A DNA stretch of 64,000 nucleotides. Source: Enterococcus gilvus ATCC BAA-350 (GTDB lineage Bacteria; Bacillota; Bacilli; Lactobacillales; Enterococcaceae). Below the pieces are notes generated by a model. The model was not told the origin of the DNA and did not search any database. It saw nothing but the letters and a program-made list of their open reading frames with translations. Location: contig NZ_ASWH01000001.1 in NCBI RefSeq assembly GCF_000407545.1, positions 1,193,501 through 1,257,500 on the forward strand, read 5' to 3'. Within the stretch, counting starts at the first letter, position 1. Each line of letters opens with the position of its first letter. A program made the translations under genes and the position numbers. This document shows positions 46,009-54,919 of this stretch, in pieces.

Positions 46009-46499
46009 GAGTACACTTGTTGGTAAGAGACATCATATTTTTCGATCGCCTGTGCGTAGTTCAGTTCATTAGCGATTGTATATTGAGCGATCTCGATACG
46101 CTCTTGATAGGTGGTTTTACGTCCTTTTTTCATGGTTTTGGGTACACTGCCTTTACTTGTTGATTTTAGTGTTTCCCCATTAGTATAGCGTGAAACCCAT
46201 CTTCTTAACACAGAGGTCGAAGAAATTTGAAAAAACGTCGTTGCTCGATAGAGAGACATTTCTTCATTTATGACAGCCAAAACAGCCTCCTGCTTTTGTC
46301 CACTATCGTACTGATTCCACGTTGTTGCTTCTTTTAGTCCCTCGATTCCGTCATCATTATATTTACGAATCCAATTGTTTATCGTCGTCCAAGAAAGGGA
46401 ATGCTTCTTAGCGACACTGTTCACACTACGACGTTTATCCATCACTTCTGAAATAATTTGAAATTTTTCTTCTGGAGAATAAATACTTCTCTTTGACAT
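45801..46499 (-). CDS. IS3-family transposase OrfA
   Basis: 232 residues, longer than usual because it carries two HTH units: SIYSPEEKFQIISEVMDKRRSVNSVAKKHSLSWTTINNWI and a second RIEIAQYTIANELNYAQAIEKYDVSYQQVYSWVKKY. A leucine-zipper-like end (ERLKLRVKELEARNKHLEMENDF) leads to the A6G slippery site for fusion to OrfB. Confidence 0.9.
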   Translation of the reverse strand: MSKRSIYSPEEKFQIISEVMDKRRSVNSVAKKHSLSWTTINNWIRKYNDDGIEGLKEATTWNQYDSGQKQEAVLAVINEEMSLYRATTFFQISSTSVLRRWVSRYTNGETLKSTSKGSVPKTMKKGRKTTYQERIEIAQYTIANELNYAQAIEKYDVSYQQVYSWVKKYQQHGEEALKDNRGRNKSSEFLTEEERLKLRVKELEARNKHLEMENDFAKKLQEIQRRNRSSRS

Positions 46500-46662
46500 A
46501 CAAAAACTCCCTATAAAGTAGACTTGGATTTTTGTTTTTTCCTTGTCTACTTTATAGGGAGCGTATCATCGTGAATTTTCTTTTCTTTTTTTTAAGTTGT
46601 TGGTTGGTAATCTTATCTTATAAGCATTCTCTTTTTGTTATACTGAAAGAGGGGTGATTGTG

Positions 46663-46938
46663 ATGGATCACTTGAAAAATATCTGTTGCTTTGCACCCAT
46701 ATTGGTGTATGTGACACAGGAAGTTGAAGGAAAAGTGAATACACTCTGTTTAGAGCTGGTCACGCTTGCGGCAAAGGGTTGGGGTGTGAGCGAGCTGTAT
46801 GAGTATGCCTTAAAATACGGAAGTGCTATTGACGGAACAGAGATGGTGCTGTCAGCAGATTCGACAGGAATAGTACTCATCTTTCGGCCAGAAAGAAAGA
46901 AACAGTATTTAGAAGAAGCCAGCAGTATCTATTTTTGA
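46663..46938 (+). CDS. Hypothetical protein
   Basis: 91 residues from ATG at 46663; GAGGGGTG upstream. It has two Cys at the start (HLKNICCFAPILVYV) and alternating helix and strand after that. Not recognised. Monocistronic, with a terminator downstream at 47001. Confidence 0.6.
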   Translation: MDHLKNICCFAPILVYVTQEVEGKVNTLCLELVTLAAKGWGVSELYEYALKYGSAIDGTEMVLSADSTGIVLIFRPERKKQYLEEASSIYF

Positions 46939-47413
46939 GTTCTTTTTTTAAAATAATCGATCGAACATATTCGGACCAACGCCGAATCAACAAAATGAGT
47001 AAAGGGACTAATTGAGTAGTCCTTTTTTTAGTTATCTAAATGTAAAAGTATTCTACTTCCCACAGGAATCAGGAAACCGTAAAAACGAGCAGGCGATGTC
47101 TATGACGAACCTACAAATAGTTCAAATCGCTTTTCAAATGAAAAGAAATAGCGATAAATACTTTACATTTGAAAAGTAGAAATGATAATTGCTTTCTATT
47201 TGTTAAGTCAATTGTATAAATTGAAAGAATGTGAAAGGGCTATGAAGTCTACAGGTTTCTTCAAAAATTCTTAAAATAGTAGAAATTATGGCAACAAAAT
47301 CATTTTTAGTTTACACTGAGTGAATGATAGAACAATAGATAGAAATCAACGAACCTCTATGAATTTTTGTAAGGGGAAAGATTGATTTTTTATGGTGAAG
47401 AGAGGCTGTTTCT
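46939..47413 (+). other. Intergenic region with terminator, no gene
   Basis: AAAGGGACTA / TAGTCCTTTTTTT (47001-47028) ends the 46663 transcript. The rest carries no ORF. Similar TTCAAATGAAAAGAAAT and ACATTTGAAAAG tracts near 47130-47180 may be regulatory for the LCP gene. Confidence 0.5.
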
Positions 47414-48307
47414 ATGAAAGTATTCAAACGTGTCTTATTAGGTGTTTTAGGTGTTTTATTGATTTTTGAGTGTTACCTCATTTTTTCCTTTGTTCAGGGA
47501 TATGAATCAACAAAGCATCATCAAGCAAAGGATAACATTCATTTTAATGGGGAAGAGGCACCGGACCAGAATGATTTGAATATCTTGATCATAGGAACTG
47601 ACTCGCGTGGGGAAGATCGCGGACGGTCGGATTCCTTAATGATCGCCCATTATGATCAGAAGAAGCAACAACCAAAGCTCGTATCCATCATGCGAGACAG
47701 CTATGTCGATATCCCTGGTCATGGGAAAGATAAGATAAATGCGGCTTATTCCTACGGCGGCATTGAGCTAGTTCGAAAAACGCTGAAAGAAAATTTCGAT
47801 ATGCCGATCGAGTACTACGTCACGATTGATTTCGATCATTTTAAAGAAGCGATTGATAGTCTTTTTCCAAAGGGTGTAACGATTGACGCGGAGAAAGATT
47901 TGGATTTAGACCAAGTATTCATTAAAGCAGGCAAGCAAAAAATGGATGGCAATACACTGTTGCAATACTCCCGTTTTCGCGAGGATGAGGAAAGTGATTT
48001 TGGTCGAATCCGCAGACAGCAGCAAGTGATTTCCGCAATTTCTCAACAGGTGACTGATGTTACTTCGTTAAGTAAGCTGCCGAAAACCACAGGGAAGCTG
48101 CTAGGTTATGTCGATACGAATCTACCTGAAAGTACCATTCTTAGTGTGGGAAAAGATTTTGCATTAGGAAATACGGAAAAGGTTGAAACACTGGCTGTCC
48201 CGATTGACAAATCATGGGAATTCAATAATGATACTCCAAGTGGCAGTGTTTTAGAGCTGGATACGGAAGCAAATGCAAAAGCTATCAAAAAGTTTTTGAC
48301 TGAATAA
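47414..48307 (+). CDS. LytR-CpsA-Psr (LCP) family cell-wall ligase
   Basis: 297 residues with an N-terminal signal anchor (VLLGVLGVLLIFECYLIFSF). The LCP domain has LNILIIGTDSRGEDRGRSDSLMIAHYD, KLVSIMRDSYVDIPGHGKDKINAAYSYGG and YSRFREDEESDFGRIRRQQQVI, with the conserved Arg/Asp residues that bind the polyprenyl pyrophosphate substrate. Members attach wall teichoic acids or rhamnopolysaccharides to peptidoglycan. Outside face of the membrane. Psr-like in enterococci. Confidence 0.92.
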   Translation: MKVFKRVLLGVLGVLLIFECYLIFSFVQGYESTKHHQAKDNIHFNGEEAPDQNDLNILIIGTDSRGEDRGRSDSLMIAHYDQKKQQPKLVSIMRDSYVDIPGHGKDKINAAYSYGGIELVRKTLKENFDMPIEYYVTIDFDHFKEAIDSLFPKGVTIDAEKDLDLDQVFIKAGKQKMDGNTLLQYSRFREDEESDFGRIRRQQQVISAISQQVTDVTSLSKLPKTTGKLLGYVDTNLPESTILSVGKDFALGNTEKVETLAVPIDKSWEFNNDTPSGSVLELDTEANAKAIKKFLTE

Positions 48308-48328
48308 AGTATATATAGTAAGAATTTT

Positions 48329-48358
48329 AAAACCAACGGTCATGCTGTTGGTTTTTTT
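48329..48358 (+). terminator. Terminator after the LCP gene
   Basis: AAAACCAAC / GTTGGTTTT with a T-run. Confidence 0.8.
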
Positions 48359-48460
48359 GCGTATGGATGTAACTGGAAAAAATTTGAGAAGATTGGTTCA
48401 AATAGTCCAAGTTGAGTATCATGAATTTTCGTTTTTTAGACAAAATCTAAGATTTGTTTA

Positions 48461-48490
48461 TTCACACTTTTCAATAACAGTGTTTATAAT
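48461..48490 (+). promoter_or_regulatory. Promoter for the 48516 surface-protein gene
   Basis: TTCACA (48461-48466), 18 bp, TATAAT (48485-48490), then the GAGGAATGAG ribosome site before the ATG. Confidence 0.55.
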
Positions 48491-48515
48491 GGTTCTCGAG
48501 AGGAATGAGTAAACT

Positions 48516-49400
48516 ATGAATCACGTTACACGGATCGTTTCTTTTGCAGGTGTTGCCGCAGGGTTGCTTCTATTTAGTGGTGCTGTTTCCGCCGATACGA
48601 TGGGGTCAGAGCAACACACTGCAAGGGACACGACAGAGACAACAAGTACTCCGTCTACTGAAGATCTGGCAAAGAACCAAGCAGCGATCGAAGAAGCGAT
48701 AAAGGCAGCCCAACAGCAATTTGAGGTGCGGCAAAAGCAGATCGCTCAGGATCTCGCTGATGCTCAGCAACGGGCTGGAAAACGACATCAAGAGAATCAC
48801 ACTGATTTTGAAAACCTCCAAGATCAACTCGATCAACACCATGCCGATGTTCAAAAACATGTGAAGGAAGTAAACGACCAAATACAAAAGGACCATGGAA
48901 ACATTGAGAATCAATGGTCACAAGCCCAAAAACGCTTAGATCAGGCGAGGGCAGAATGGCAGCAAAAAGTTGCGGATGCTGAGAAATTACAACAACAATT
49001 AGATGCGGATCGAGCAGCTATTGAAAAGAATAGTGCAGCGGTAAAAAATGGTGCGCAGGATCTGAAAGGACAGCTGACAGAAGGTGCGAACCAAGCACAA
49101 GCAACCATTTCTGATGCAAAAAATCGTATGAAAGATGTGAAAGACTCCGTCGATCGAATAAAATCGATCATTGATTCTGCCGGAAACGATCTTTCTGCTG
49201 CTAATACAAAGGCCATCGCTCCTTCTACAGCGTCAACTGCACAAGCAGCCACGAGTACTGCCGCAAAGGAAAAGCAGCCGACACAACAAAAAGAATACCC
49301 TAGGACAAATGATCAATCGAATGTTCTTCTTTCTTTAGTGGGAATCGGACTGGTTAGTAGCAGCACTTTCGGATGGTATGTTATCCGTCGCAGACAGTGA
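48516..49400 (+). CDS. Coiled-coil surface protein with variant sorting signal YPRTN
   Basis: 294 residues with a signal peptide cleaved near AVSAD (residue 26). The middle 180 residues are an unbroken Gln/Ala/Lys/Glu-rich coiled coil. Then come an Ala/Thr/Ser linker, YPRTN, a hydrophobic helix and the tail RRRQ. The anchor motif deviates from LPxTG at Leu and Gly. Likely wall-attached or membrane-retained; the role is unknown. Confidence 0.75.
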   Translation: MNHVTRIVSFAGVAAGLLLFSGAVSADTMGSEQHTARDTTETTSTPSTEDLAKNQAAIEEAIKAAQQQFEVRQKQIAQDLADAQQRAGKRHQENHTDFENLQDQLDQHHADVQKHVKEVNDQIQKDHGNIENQWSQAQKRLDQARAEWQQKVADAEKLQQQLDADRAAIEKNSAAVKNGAQDLKGQLTEGANQAQATISDAKNRMKDVKDSVDRIKSIIDSAGNDLSAANTKAIAPSTASTAQAATSTAAKEKQPTQQKEYPRTNDQSNVLLSLVGIGLVSSSTFGWYVIRRRQ

Positions 49401-49471
49401 TCATATTGGATCTTAAAGGAACGACCGAATGTAAAGTCATTCCGAAAAATACTTAACAAATGTAAAGTCAG

Positions 49472-49513
49472 AAGCCTTTAAACTTTCAATATGTAAAGTT
49501 TTAAGGCTTTTGG
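49472..49513 (+). terminator. Terminator after the 48516 gene
   Basis: AAGCCTTTAAACTTT / AAAGTTTTAAGGCTT around 8 bases, with Ts. It lies in a stretch where ATGTAAAGT recurs at 49429, 49460 and 49491, exactly 31 bp apart. Confidence 0.7.
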
Positions 49514-49674
49514 CTTTTTATATGAAAGCGACGTTTTTTAGTGTTGAAGCTCATAGGTAGGAGATAGTCGTTAAAATTTTTTTCTATGAATATCTTTAGT
49601 AATGAGTCAAATGCTTCAAATACTGTCAATTGTGGTAAAATACCTGTGTTACTAAAAGCAGAAAGAGGGACATA

Positions 49675-49761
49675 ATGACACACTCTACATCCGCATATAT
49701 CCACATTCCATTTTGCGAACACATATGCTACTACTGTGACTGTACTCTTTCGTTATTTTAA
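49675..49761 (+). pseudogene. hemW: 5' remnant of hemW cut by the ICE
   Basis: ATG after AGAGGGACATA. The reading MTHSTSAYIHIPFCEHICYY then CD matches the start of HemW (oxygen-independent coproporphyrinogen oxidase-like, radical SAM), with the CxxxCxxC cluster motif. After about 22 codons the match ends and CTLSLF-stop follows, so the element joins at about 49741. The 3' part should lie right of the window, beyond the ICE. Confidence 0.85.
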
Positions 49762-50156
49762 ATCAAGAAGTAGAATTATATTAAAAGAACAGATAGATGA
49801 AGTAAAACCACTTTAATAGAGTGGTTTTTATTTATATAAAAAAACGATAGATGATAACTGATTGATTTGAAATTATGCCTGTAATTTAAGAATGATATGT
49901 ACTTAATTATACATGCTTTTATAAAAATGGTATGGAAAATCGGTATGGTTTTAAAGAATATAAATTACGAAAGGAAAGATACATGGAACATTTTATTTTA
50001 GAGTAAAGTTTCCATTTTCGTTATCTTAAGTATTTAACACAAGAAAAATTTCTATCTAATTCCATTCAAAATTGTTAGGAGAACAAGTTGATAAAAATCA
50101 GAAATCCTACGAAAAAATCTTTAAGGATTAATAGATAAAACTTGAAAGGAGAACCA
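49762..50156. other. Left end of the ICE, non-coding
   Basis: A terminator-like hairpin AAACCACTTTAATAGAGTGGTTTTT lies at 49805-49830 in two arms of nine bases. No ORF is credible. A promoter for the adhesin is expected; an A/T-rich stretch with TATAAA near 49960 is a weak candidate. Confidence 0.5.
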
Positions 50157-53100
50157 ATGAAAATCAATAGAATAAGTAACTGGCGAGTAGTCATGGTCTT
50201 AACACTGATCATTCAACTACTCGCTTTTTGTGTTTTATCACTGGTCGCTCATGCCGATGTGAATCATCCCGAACAAGTATCTGTAGTATACGATACTGGA
50301 GTGAATTATCGAATGCGAGGGAAAAAGGCAAACGGTGAAAATTTTGAAACTATTTCGTCCCCATTGTTCGCTGTATCGGGAAATAGTCGTACACCTCTGT
50401 TTTGTGTTGAGCCTGGAGTTCCAATCTATGGACCCAATAGTGTTGGATTCGTAAAAAATCCACTTCCTAATATGTCGCAAAAGGCAAAACTGATTGCTGC
50501 TCTTTGGAGTGAAGCTGGGAACAATGCTGATACTCGTATGGCGGCACAAACGATGATTTGGAATGAAGTAAACAACTATTCGATTACTGAGAGTACCAAC
50601 TTATCTAATAATCAATCAATTGATTTAACTGGAATCAAAAACAGGATCAACGAAGTCATTGCGAACTATCAGAAAAAACCAAGTTTCGACAATTCCAGTG
50701 TGAATATTGTTCTTGGAAAATCCGCGACATTAAATGATCAAAATAGTAGTAAGCTATCCAGCTTTGATCGGTTAGTAAAAAACACTGCTAATGTGGATTA
50801 TAAGATCAGTGGCAACCAACTGATTATTACACCAAAGGCAGACTCAAAAGTAAGTGGAGAGTTAGTTTTTGAAAAATCCACTCACGCTGGAACTCCTGTC
50901 GCTTACAAAAAAGCAGGAGAACAAACGGTGATGGCCGGTGCGATTGACCAAACAAATAAATACACAGTAAAAATCAACATTGAAAAGAATGGAAACTTGA
51001 AGATCGTGAAACGAGACAAGGAATCTGGCGATGTAGTTCCCAACACGGTCTTCAATATAGATTTCCAAGGGAAACACCCAAATAAAGAAATAATCACAGG
51101 ACAGGACGGTTCAGGCACCTTAACTGGTGTCCCTCATGGCATTGAAGCAATCGTAACGGAAAAATCTGTCCCTGCACCTTACATCATTGATAAAACACCA
51201 ATGAAGGCTGTGATTATAGCTGGACAGACTATCGAGGTTACTTCTAAAAATAATCGTGCGAAGGGACAGATCCTTCTTGATAAAGTAGGACAAGAAACAG
51301 GCATCACTCCTTGGAATGAGCACTATTCTTTAGCGGGTAATCAATTCGAAATTCGTAAAGATTCTCCGACAGGTTCAATCGTTCAGACGATTTTGACTAA
51401 CGATAAAGGACATGCAGAAACAACAAAATCATTAGAGCTGGGAACTTATTTTGTCGTAGAGAACAAAGCAAGTAATGGATTCGTGAATACGTTTAAGCCT
51501 ATCAAGGTTGAATTAACCTACAAAAATCAAACAATCCCATTAATAGTTGAATCTGTCAAAGGATCGAATCAAGAGATCACTGGCGAGACCACGTTGACTA
51601 AAATCGACAAAGATACTAATGAGGATTCCCAGGGCTCAGCTACTTTTGAAGGTGCCGAATACACACTTTTCTATAACGAGAACATCAGTAATCATAAAAA
51701 TGGTGATCCTGTTAGGTGGAATGATCCCTTTAAACCAGTATTGCTGAAAGGGACGAAATCAAAGACACCTTTCACAAAAGATGGAATCACTTTGGTAATT
51801 GATAAAAATCGTCAAGCGGGAGTCAAACATCTAGCAGTAGGAAAATACTACTGGAAGGAAACAAAGGCGCCTGTTGGTTATTCAGAAGATCAAACTATAT
51901 ACAGTTTTGAAATTAAGAAAAAGGATGACCTGAATGCGATCATCACTGAAAATGTGACCGCGAAGGAACAAGTCATCCGTTTTGGTTTTGATTTCTTCAA
52001 GTTTGCCAATTCTAGTAATGGTTCAGCAAGCAGCGGCTTCAACGATCTTGAATTTAAACTAACTCCATTAGAAGGAACGAAGCCAATTACCGGTGCCGAA
52101 GATACTGCCAAAACAAAATATCATGAGGGATTAGGCTTTGATGGCTATGGTAAGTTTTCAAATATTCCAATTGGTGATTATTTACTTGAAGAAGTGGAAG
52201 CACCTAAAGGTTTTCAAAAGATCCAACCAATTGAAATCCACAGTCGTTTTGAAGAGAACAAAGAGGACTACAAGAAAAGTCAATATGTCTTCACACTAAC
52301 GGAAGTTGATCAAAAAGAACCTATCAAAACGGTCAAAGTTCCTTATAGTAAGCTCACCAATCAAACTTTTTCAGTCAGTCTGAATCGCTTGATGCTATAT
52401 GACTTGCCCGAAGAAAAAAATGAACTGATCTCATTGGCTACTTGGATCAATGAAGAAAAAGTATTGAAGGATTCTTCTAAAGGGAAAATCCTTGATACAG
52501 TTAGCTACAAATTGAACGAAACGAGGGATGATTGGTATCTTGTTTCCCAAGTGGTTGATGTAGCAGTTACTAAGGCGGCTTTGGAAAAAGATAAAGATGC
52601 GAAACCAGTCGTTTTAGAAGAAAATGCAACCACACAAGAGAATCAGAAAAAGACTGGATACTGGGAAATCGAACAAGAAGTTGATCCGATGAAGCTAAAC
52701 GATAAAACATTGGTTCTGTTCAATTCACTTTATGAAAGTGAAAAAGCGTATAAAGATGGTGATGAACCGATTGCTATTGATAACAACCTTGAAAATCAAG
52801 CACAAACTCTTAAAGTGAAAATCGAAAATTTTGTAGGCATCAAAACTAAAGCTCATTTAGAAGGTAAGGATGACTCATTTACCCATGGTGATGTTTTGGA
52901 AATGTACGATGATGTTGAAATCAGACATAGTGAGATCGATGGGAAGAAAGAAGCATTCGAAACAATTCTAGTCGCGCTTTTCCCTAGCGGTGAAAAAGAA
53001 GAGATTTGGAAATCAGGTCTGATTGATTATGTAGTTGATGACGAAATCTTCACTAAGACAATCATTTCAGAAAAAGTTGATACCGGAAAATATCCAGAAG

Positions 53101-53465
53101 GAACATCCTTTACTTTCAAAGAGATCAATTACGATGAGGAAAAAGAGATTAATGCAACCCATAATGAGGAGTTGGATGAGAAGAGCCAAACCTTGTATCC
53201 CTTAGAAAAGCCAGAAGTTCCTGAAAAACCAGTCATACCTGAAACGCCAGAGGAACCTGAAAAATCGGTAGAATCTTCAGAACTGAAAGAAACAACAACG
53301 AGTAAAGTACCAGAAGTTTCTCCTTCTGAAACTCCTTCAGAACCAGCTGAGAAGAGTTTTCCTCAAACTGGTGAAAAGGTGAATCCTGTTTTAATCGTTA
53401 TCGGAGCAATTCTGCTTTCTGCCGCAGGCGTAATCCTATTTATTCGCAGAAGTTCAAATGACTAA
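50157..53465 (+). CDS. Thioester-domain, multi-Cna-B/VaFE wall-anchored adhesin
   Basis: 1102 residues from ATG at 50157. Signal peptide to VAHAD (~residue 34). A thioester domain is indicated by the Cys in LFCVEPG and Gln in MAAQTMIWNEV. Several SpaA/Cna-B-like units follow (GNLKIVKRDKESGDVVPNTVFN; GQILLDKVGQETG), with YFVVENKAS- and YYWKETKAPVGY-type strands. A later VaFE-type part precedes a Pro/Glu linker, FPQTG, a membrane helix and RRSSND. It can bind host surfaces covalently (family knowledge). It is ICE cargo at the left end. Confidence 0.9.
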   Translation: MKINRISNWRVVMVLTLIIQLLAFCVLSLVAHADVNHPEQVSVVYDTGVNYRMRGKKANGENFETISSPLFAVSGNSRTPLFCVEPGVPIYGPNSVGFVKNPLPNMSQKAKLIAALWSEAGNNADTRMAAQTMIWNEVNNYSITESTNLSNNQSIDLTGIKNRINEVIANYQKKPSFDNSSVNIVLGKSATLNDQNSSKLSSFDRLVKNTANVDYKISGNQLIITPKADSKVSGELVFEKSTHAGTPVAYKKAGEQTVMAGAIDQTNKYTVKINIEKNGNLKIVKRDKESGDVVPNTVFNIDFQGKHPNKEIITGQDGSGTLTGVPHGIEAIVTEKSVPAPYIIDKTPMKAVIIAGQTIEVTSKNNRAKGQILLDKVGQETGITPWNEHYSLAGNQFEIRKDSPTGSIVQTILTNDKGHAETTKSLELGTYFVVENKASNGFVNTFKPIKVELTYKNQTIPLIVESVKGSNQEITGETTLTKIDKDTNEDSQGSATFEGAEYTLFYNENISNHKNGDPVRWNDPFKPVLLKGTKSKTPFTKDGITLVIDKNRQAGVKHLAVGKYYWKETKAPVGYSEDQTIYSFEIKKKDDLNAIITENVTAKEQVIRFGFDFFKFANSSNGSASSGFNDLEFKLTPLEGTKPITGAEDTAKTKYHEGLGFDGYGKFSNIPIGDYLLEEVEAPKGFQKIQPIEIHSRFEENKEDYKKSQYVFTLTEVDQKEPIKTVKVPYSKLTNQTFSVSLNRLMLYDLPEEKNELISLATWINEEKVLKDSSKGKILDTVSYKLNETRDDWYLVSQVVDVAVTKAALEKDKDAKPVVLEENATTQENQKKTGYWEIEQEVDPMKLNDKTLVLFNSLYESEKAYKDGDEPIAIDNNLENQAQTLKVKIENFVGIKTKAHLEGKDDSFTHGDVLEMYDDVEIRHSEIDGKKEAFETILVALFPSGEKEEIWKSGLIDYVVDDEIFTKTIISEKVDTGKYPEGTSFTFKEINYDEEKEINATHNEELDEKSQTLYPLEKPEVPEKPVIPETPEEPEKSVESSELKETTTSKVPEVSPSETPSEPAEKSFPQTGEKVNPVLIVIGAILLSAAGVILFIRRSSND

Positions 53466-53534
53466 CTAGTTTGCCAAAAGGGTATTGGATTTTAAGTACA
53501 ATCATTTAAAAATTCTTCTTTCAGGAGGAAATTT

Positions 53535-53885
53535 GTGACTAGATTATACGAAATCGAGTTTGAAGATAGCATCAGAGTCAAACATGAGCTGAAATTAATC
53601 TTTAAAAAAGAGATAGATGTTTTAGATGTGGCTCAAAAAGCCCTGTTGCTGTCTGCGTATCAAATTGAAGAGCGAAGGACCATCGTAAATAAAATACTCA
53701 ATGAACGGAAACCCATAGAAGTGACAGAAAATGAGTTTTTATGGGCTTATTTTTCGTCGGAACAAACACTACGGAAAGAAATTATTTTCCGTAGTTTCAT
53801 TATCAAAAAATTGGTTTATCAAAATAATAAGACCAAACTTATTGTTGGGCTGACTTACGAAAAGTCACGACAATGGTTTGACTAA
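53535..53885 (+). CDS. Hypothetical ICE protein
   Basis: 116 residues from GTG with AGGAGG upstream. Soluble, Lys/Glu/Arg-rich (MTRLYEIEFEDSIRVKHELKLIFKKEIDVLDVAQKALLLSAYQIEERR). It sits just before the Orf23-like gene and may be a regulator of transfer genes; no motif confirms this. Confidence 0.6.
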   Translation: MTRLYEIEFEDSIRVKHELKLIFKKEIDVLDVAQKALLLSAYQIEERRTIVNKILNERKPIEVTENEFLWAYFSSEQTLRKEIIFRSFIIKKLVYQNNKTKLIVGLTYEKSRQWFD

Positions 53886-53905
53886 AAATAAAGTGAGGTA
53901 AAAAA

Positions 53906-54220
53906 ATGGATTTAAAACAGATTGTACCAAACATGGAAAAAACATTCGGTTCGTTGGAATTTGCTGGGGAGGCATCCGTAGAAACCAGACGTGAAGATGG
54001 CAAAATGAAAGTATTGTCTCGAACCTATCACCTTTATTCATCCGTCCAAAAAGCGGATCAAGTGATGGTTACGATTCCTGCGATTGCCGGAGAAATCGAG
54101 CTGGATTATGAAACAAAAGTTAAGTTGGTCGAACCAAAGCTTTCAGCCGAAGGATATGCCATTGGCGAGAGCGGATTTACAAATTATGTATTAACAGCGG
54201 ATAGTATTGTAAAAGCCTAG
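53906..54220 (+). CDS. Orf23-like DUF961 protein (YdcP family)
   Basis: 104 residues. MEKTFGSLEF and IELDYETKVKLVEPKL..GFTNYVLTADSIVK are DUF961 features. Tn916-type ICEs carry two consecutive members upstream of the coupling protein. They are conserved conjugation-associated proteins. Paralogous to the next gene. Confidence 0.88.
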   Translation: MDLKQIVPNMEKTFGSLEFAGEASVETRREDGKMKVLSRTYHLYSSVQKADQVMVTIPAIAGEIELDYETKVKLVEPKLSAEGYAIGESGFTNYVLTADSIVKA

Positions 54221-54237
54221 AGGAAAGAAGGAATAGT

Positions 54238-54609
54238 ATGAGATTAGCAGAAGGTATCATTGTTGATAATGAAAAAACGTTTGGAGTGCTAAAATTTTCG
54301 GCTCTTCGTCGGGAAGTTTTTGAAAGAGATTCAGATGGGGAATTGACTGAAAAAGTGAAGGAACGGACGTATGATTTAAAAAGTTCCGGTCAGAAGCAAA
54401 TGATCCAAGTAAGTGTGCCAGCAAGCAAAGAATTGAAAGAGTTTGCCTACAATGATGAGGTGGAATTAATTGATCCTGTAGTCGATACAGTCGCTAACCC
54501 AACATTTCGTGGAGCCGATGTTGACTGGTATATTAAATGTGCCGATATTATTACCGTAAAGAAATCTCCACAAACAAATCAGCAAGAATCCAATAAAAAT
54601 CAAAAATAA
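54238..54609 (+). CDS. Orf22-like DUF961 protein
   Basis: 123 residues, 17 bases after the previous gene. DNEKTFGVLKF..RTYDLKSSGQKQMIQVSVP..VELIDPVVD..WYIKCADIITVKK is the DUF961 pattern. Partner of the Orf23-like protein. Confidence 0.88.
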   Translation: MRLAEGIIVDNEKTFGVLKFSALRREVFERDSDGELTEKVKERTYDLKSSGQKQMIQVSVPASKELKEFAYNDEVELIDPVVDTVANPTFRGADVDWYIKCADIITVKKSPQTNQQESNKNQK

Positions 54610-54626
54610 AATATCGTGATGAAGGG

Positions 54627-54659
54627 AAAGAGTATAGCCAAAAACTATACTCTTTTTTT
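54627..54659 (+). terminator. Terminator after the DUF961 pair
   Basis: AAAGAGTATAG / CTATACTCTTT with seven Ts. It should limit readthrough into the coupling-protein gene. Confidence 0.8.
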
Positions 54660-54667
54660 GGTGAAAT

Positions 54668-54919
54668 ATGAGACAACGAAAGATTATTTGGTTTGATCAA
54701 TTCTTAGATGACTACAAGCAATACACAAAAACCGAATATCAAATAAGTGAAACGGAAATCCTCGAAAAGTTTGCGGAATTAGAAACCGATGTATTGATTT
54801 TTACCATTTCAGTGAAAGAAGAGATGGCGGTTGATGGTCAAGCAAGGTTATTCCGTTTTTATCTTGTCATTGATGATGACCAAGAAGCAATGAAATACGA
54901 AGGTTGGGAAGATGTTTGA
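54668..54919 (+). CDS. Small hypothetical ICE protein
   Basis: 83 residues; its stop overlaps the start of the FtsK-like gene (ATGTTTGA). Acidic, with RQRKIIWFDQFLDDYKQYTKTEYQ at the start. Not recognised. Coupling suggests a role with the translocase. Confidence 0.65.
   Translation: MRQRKIIWFDQFLDDYKQYTKTEYQISETEILEKFAELETDVLIFTISVKEEMAVDGQARLFRFYLVIDDDQEAMKYEGWEDV

Larger units (their letters stand above)
44854..46568 (-). mobile_element. IS3-family (IS150-type) insertion sequence
   Basis: Ends TGAagtGCTCCCT (44854 on) and TGAtacGCTCCCT (complement of the right end at 46568) continue as related inverted repeats through AAGTAGACA and AAAAAACAAAAAT. The flanking trinucleotide TCG at 44851-44853 and 46569-46571 is a 3-bp target duplication, as made by this family. 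Transposase frames orfA and orfB overlap with a slippery run. The copy looks intact. The target is intergenic, between the DUF1003 gene and the 46663 gene. Confidence 0.9.

Noticed and set aside
48606..49252. Three minus-strand frames opposite the coiled-coil surface protein
   Set aside because: Explained by the Gln/Ala/Glu-rich composition of the real gene.
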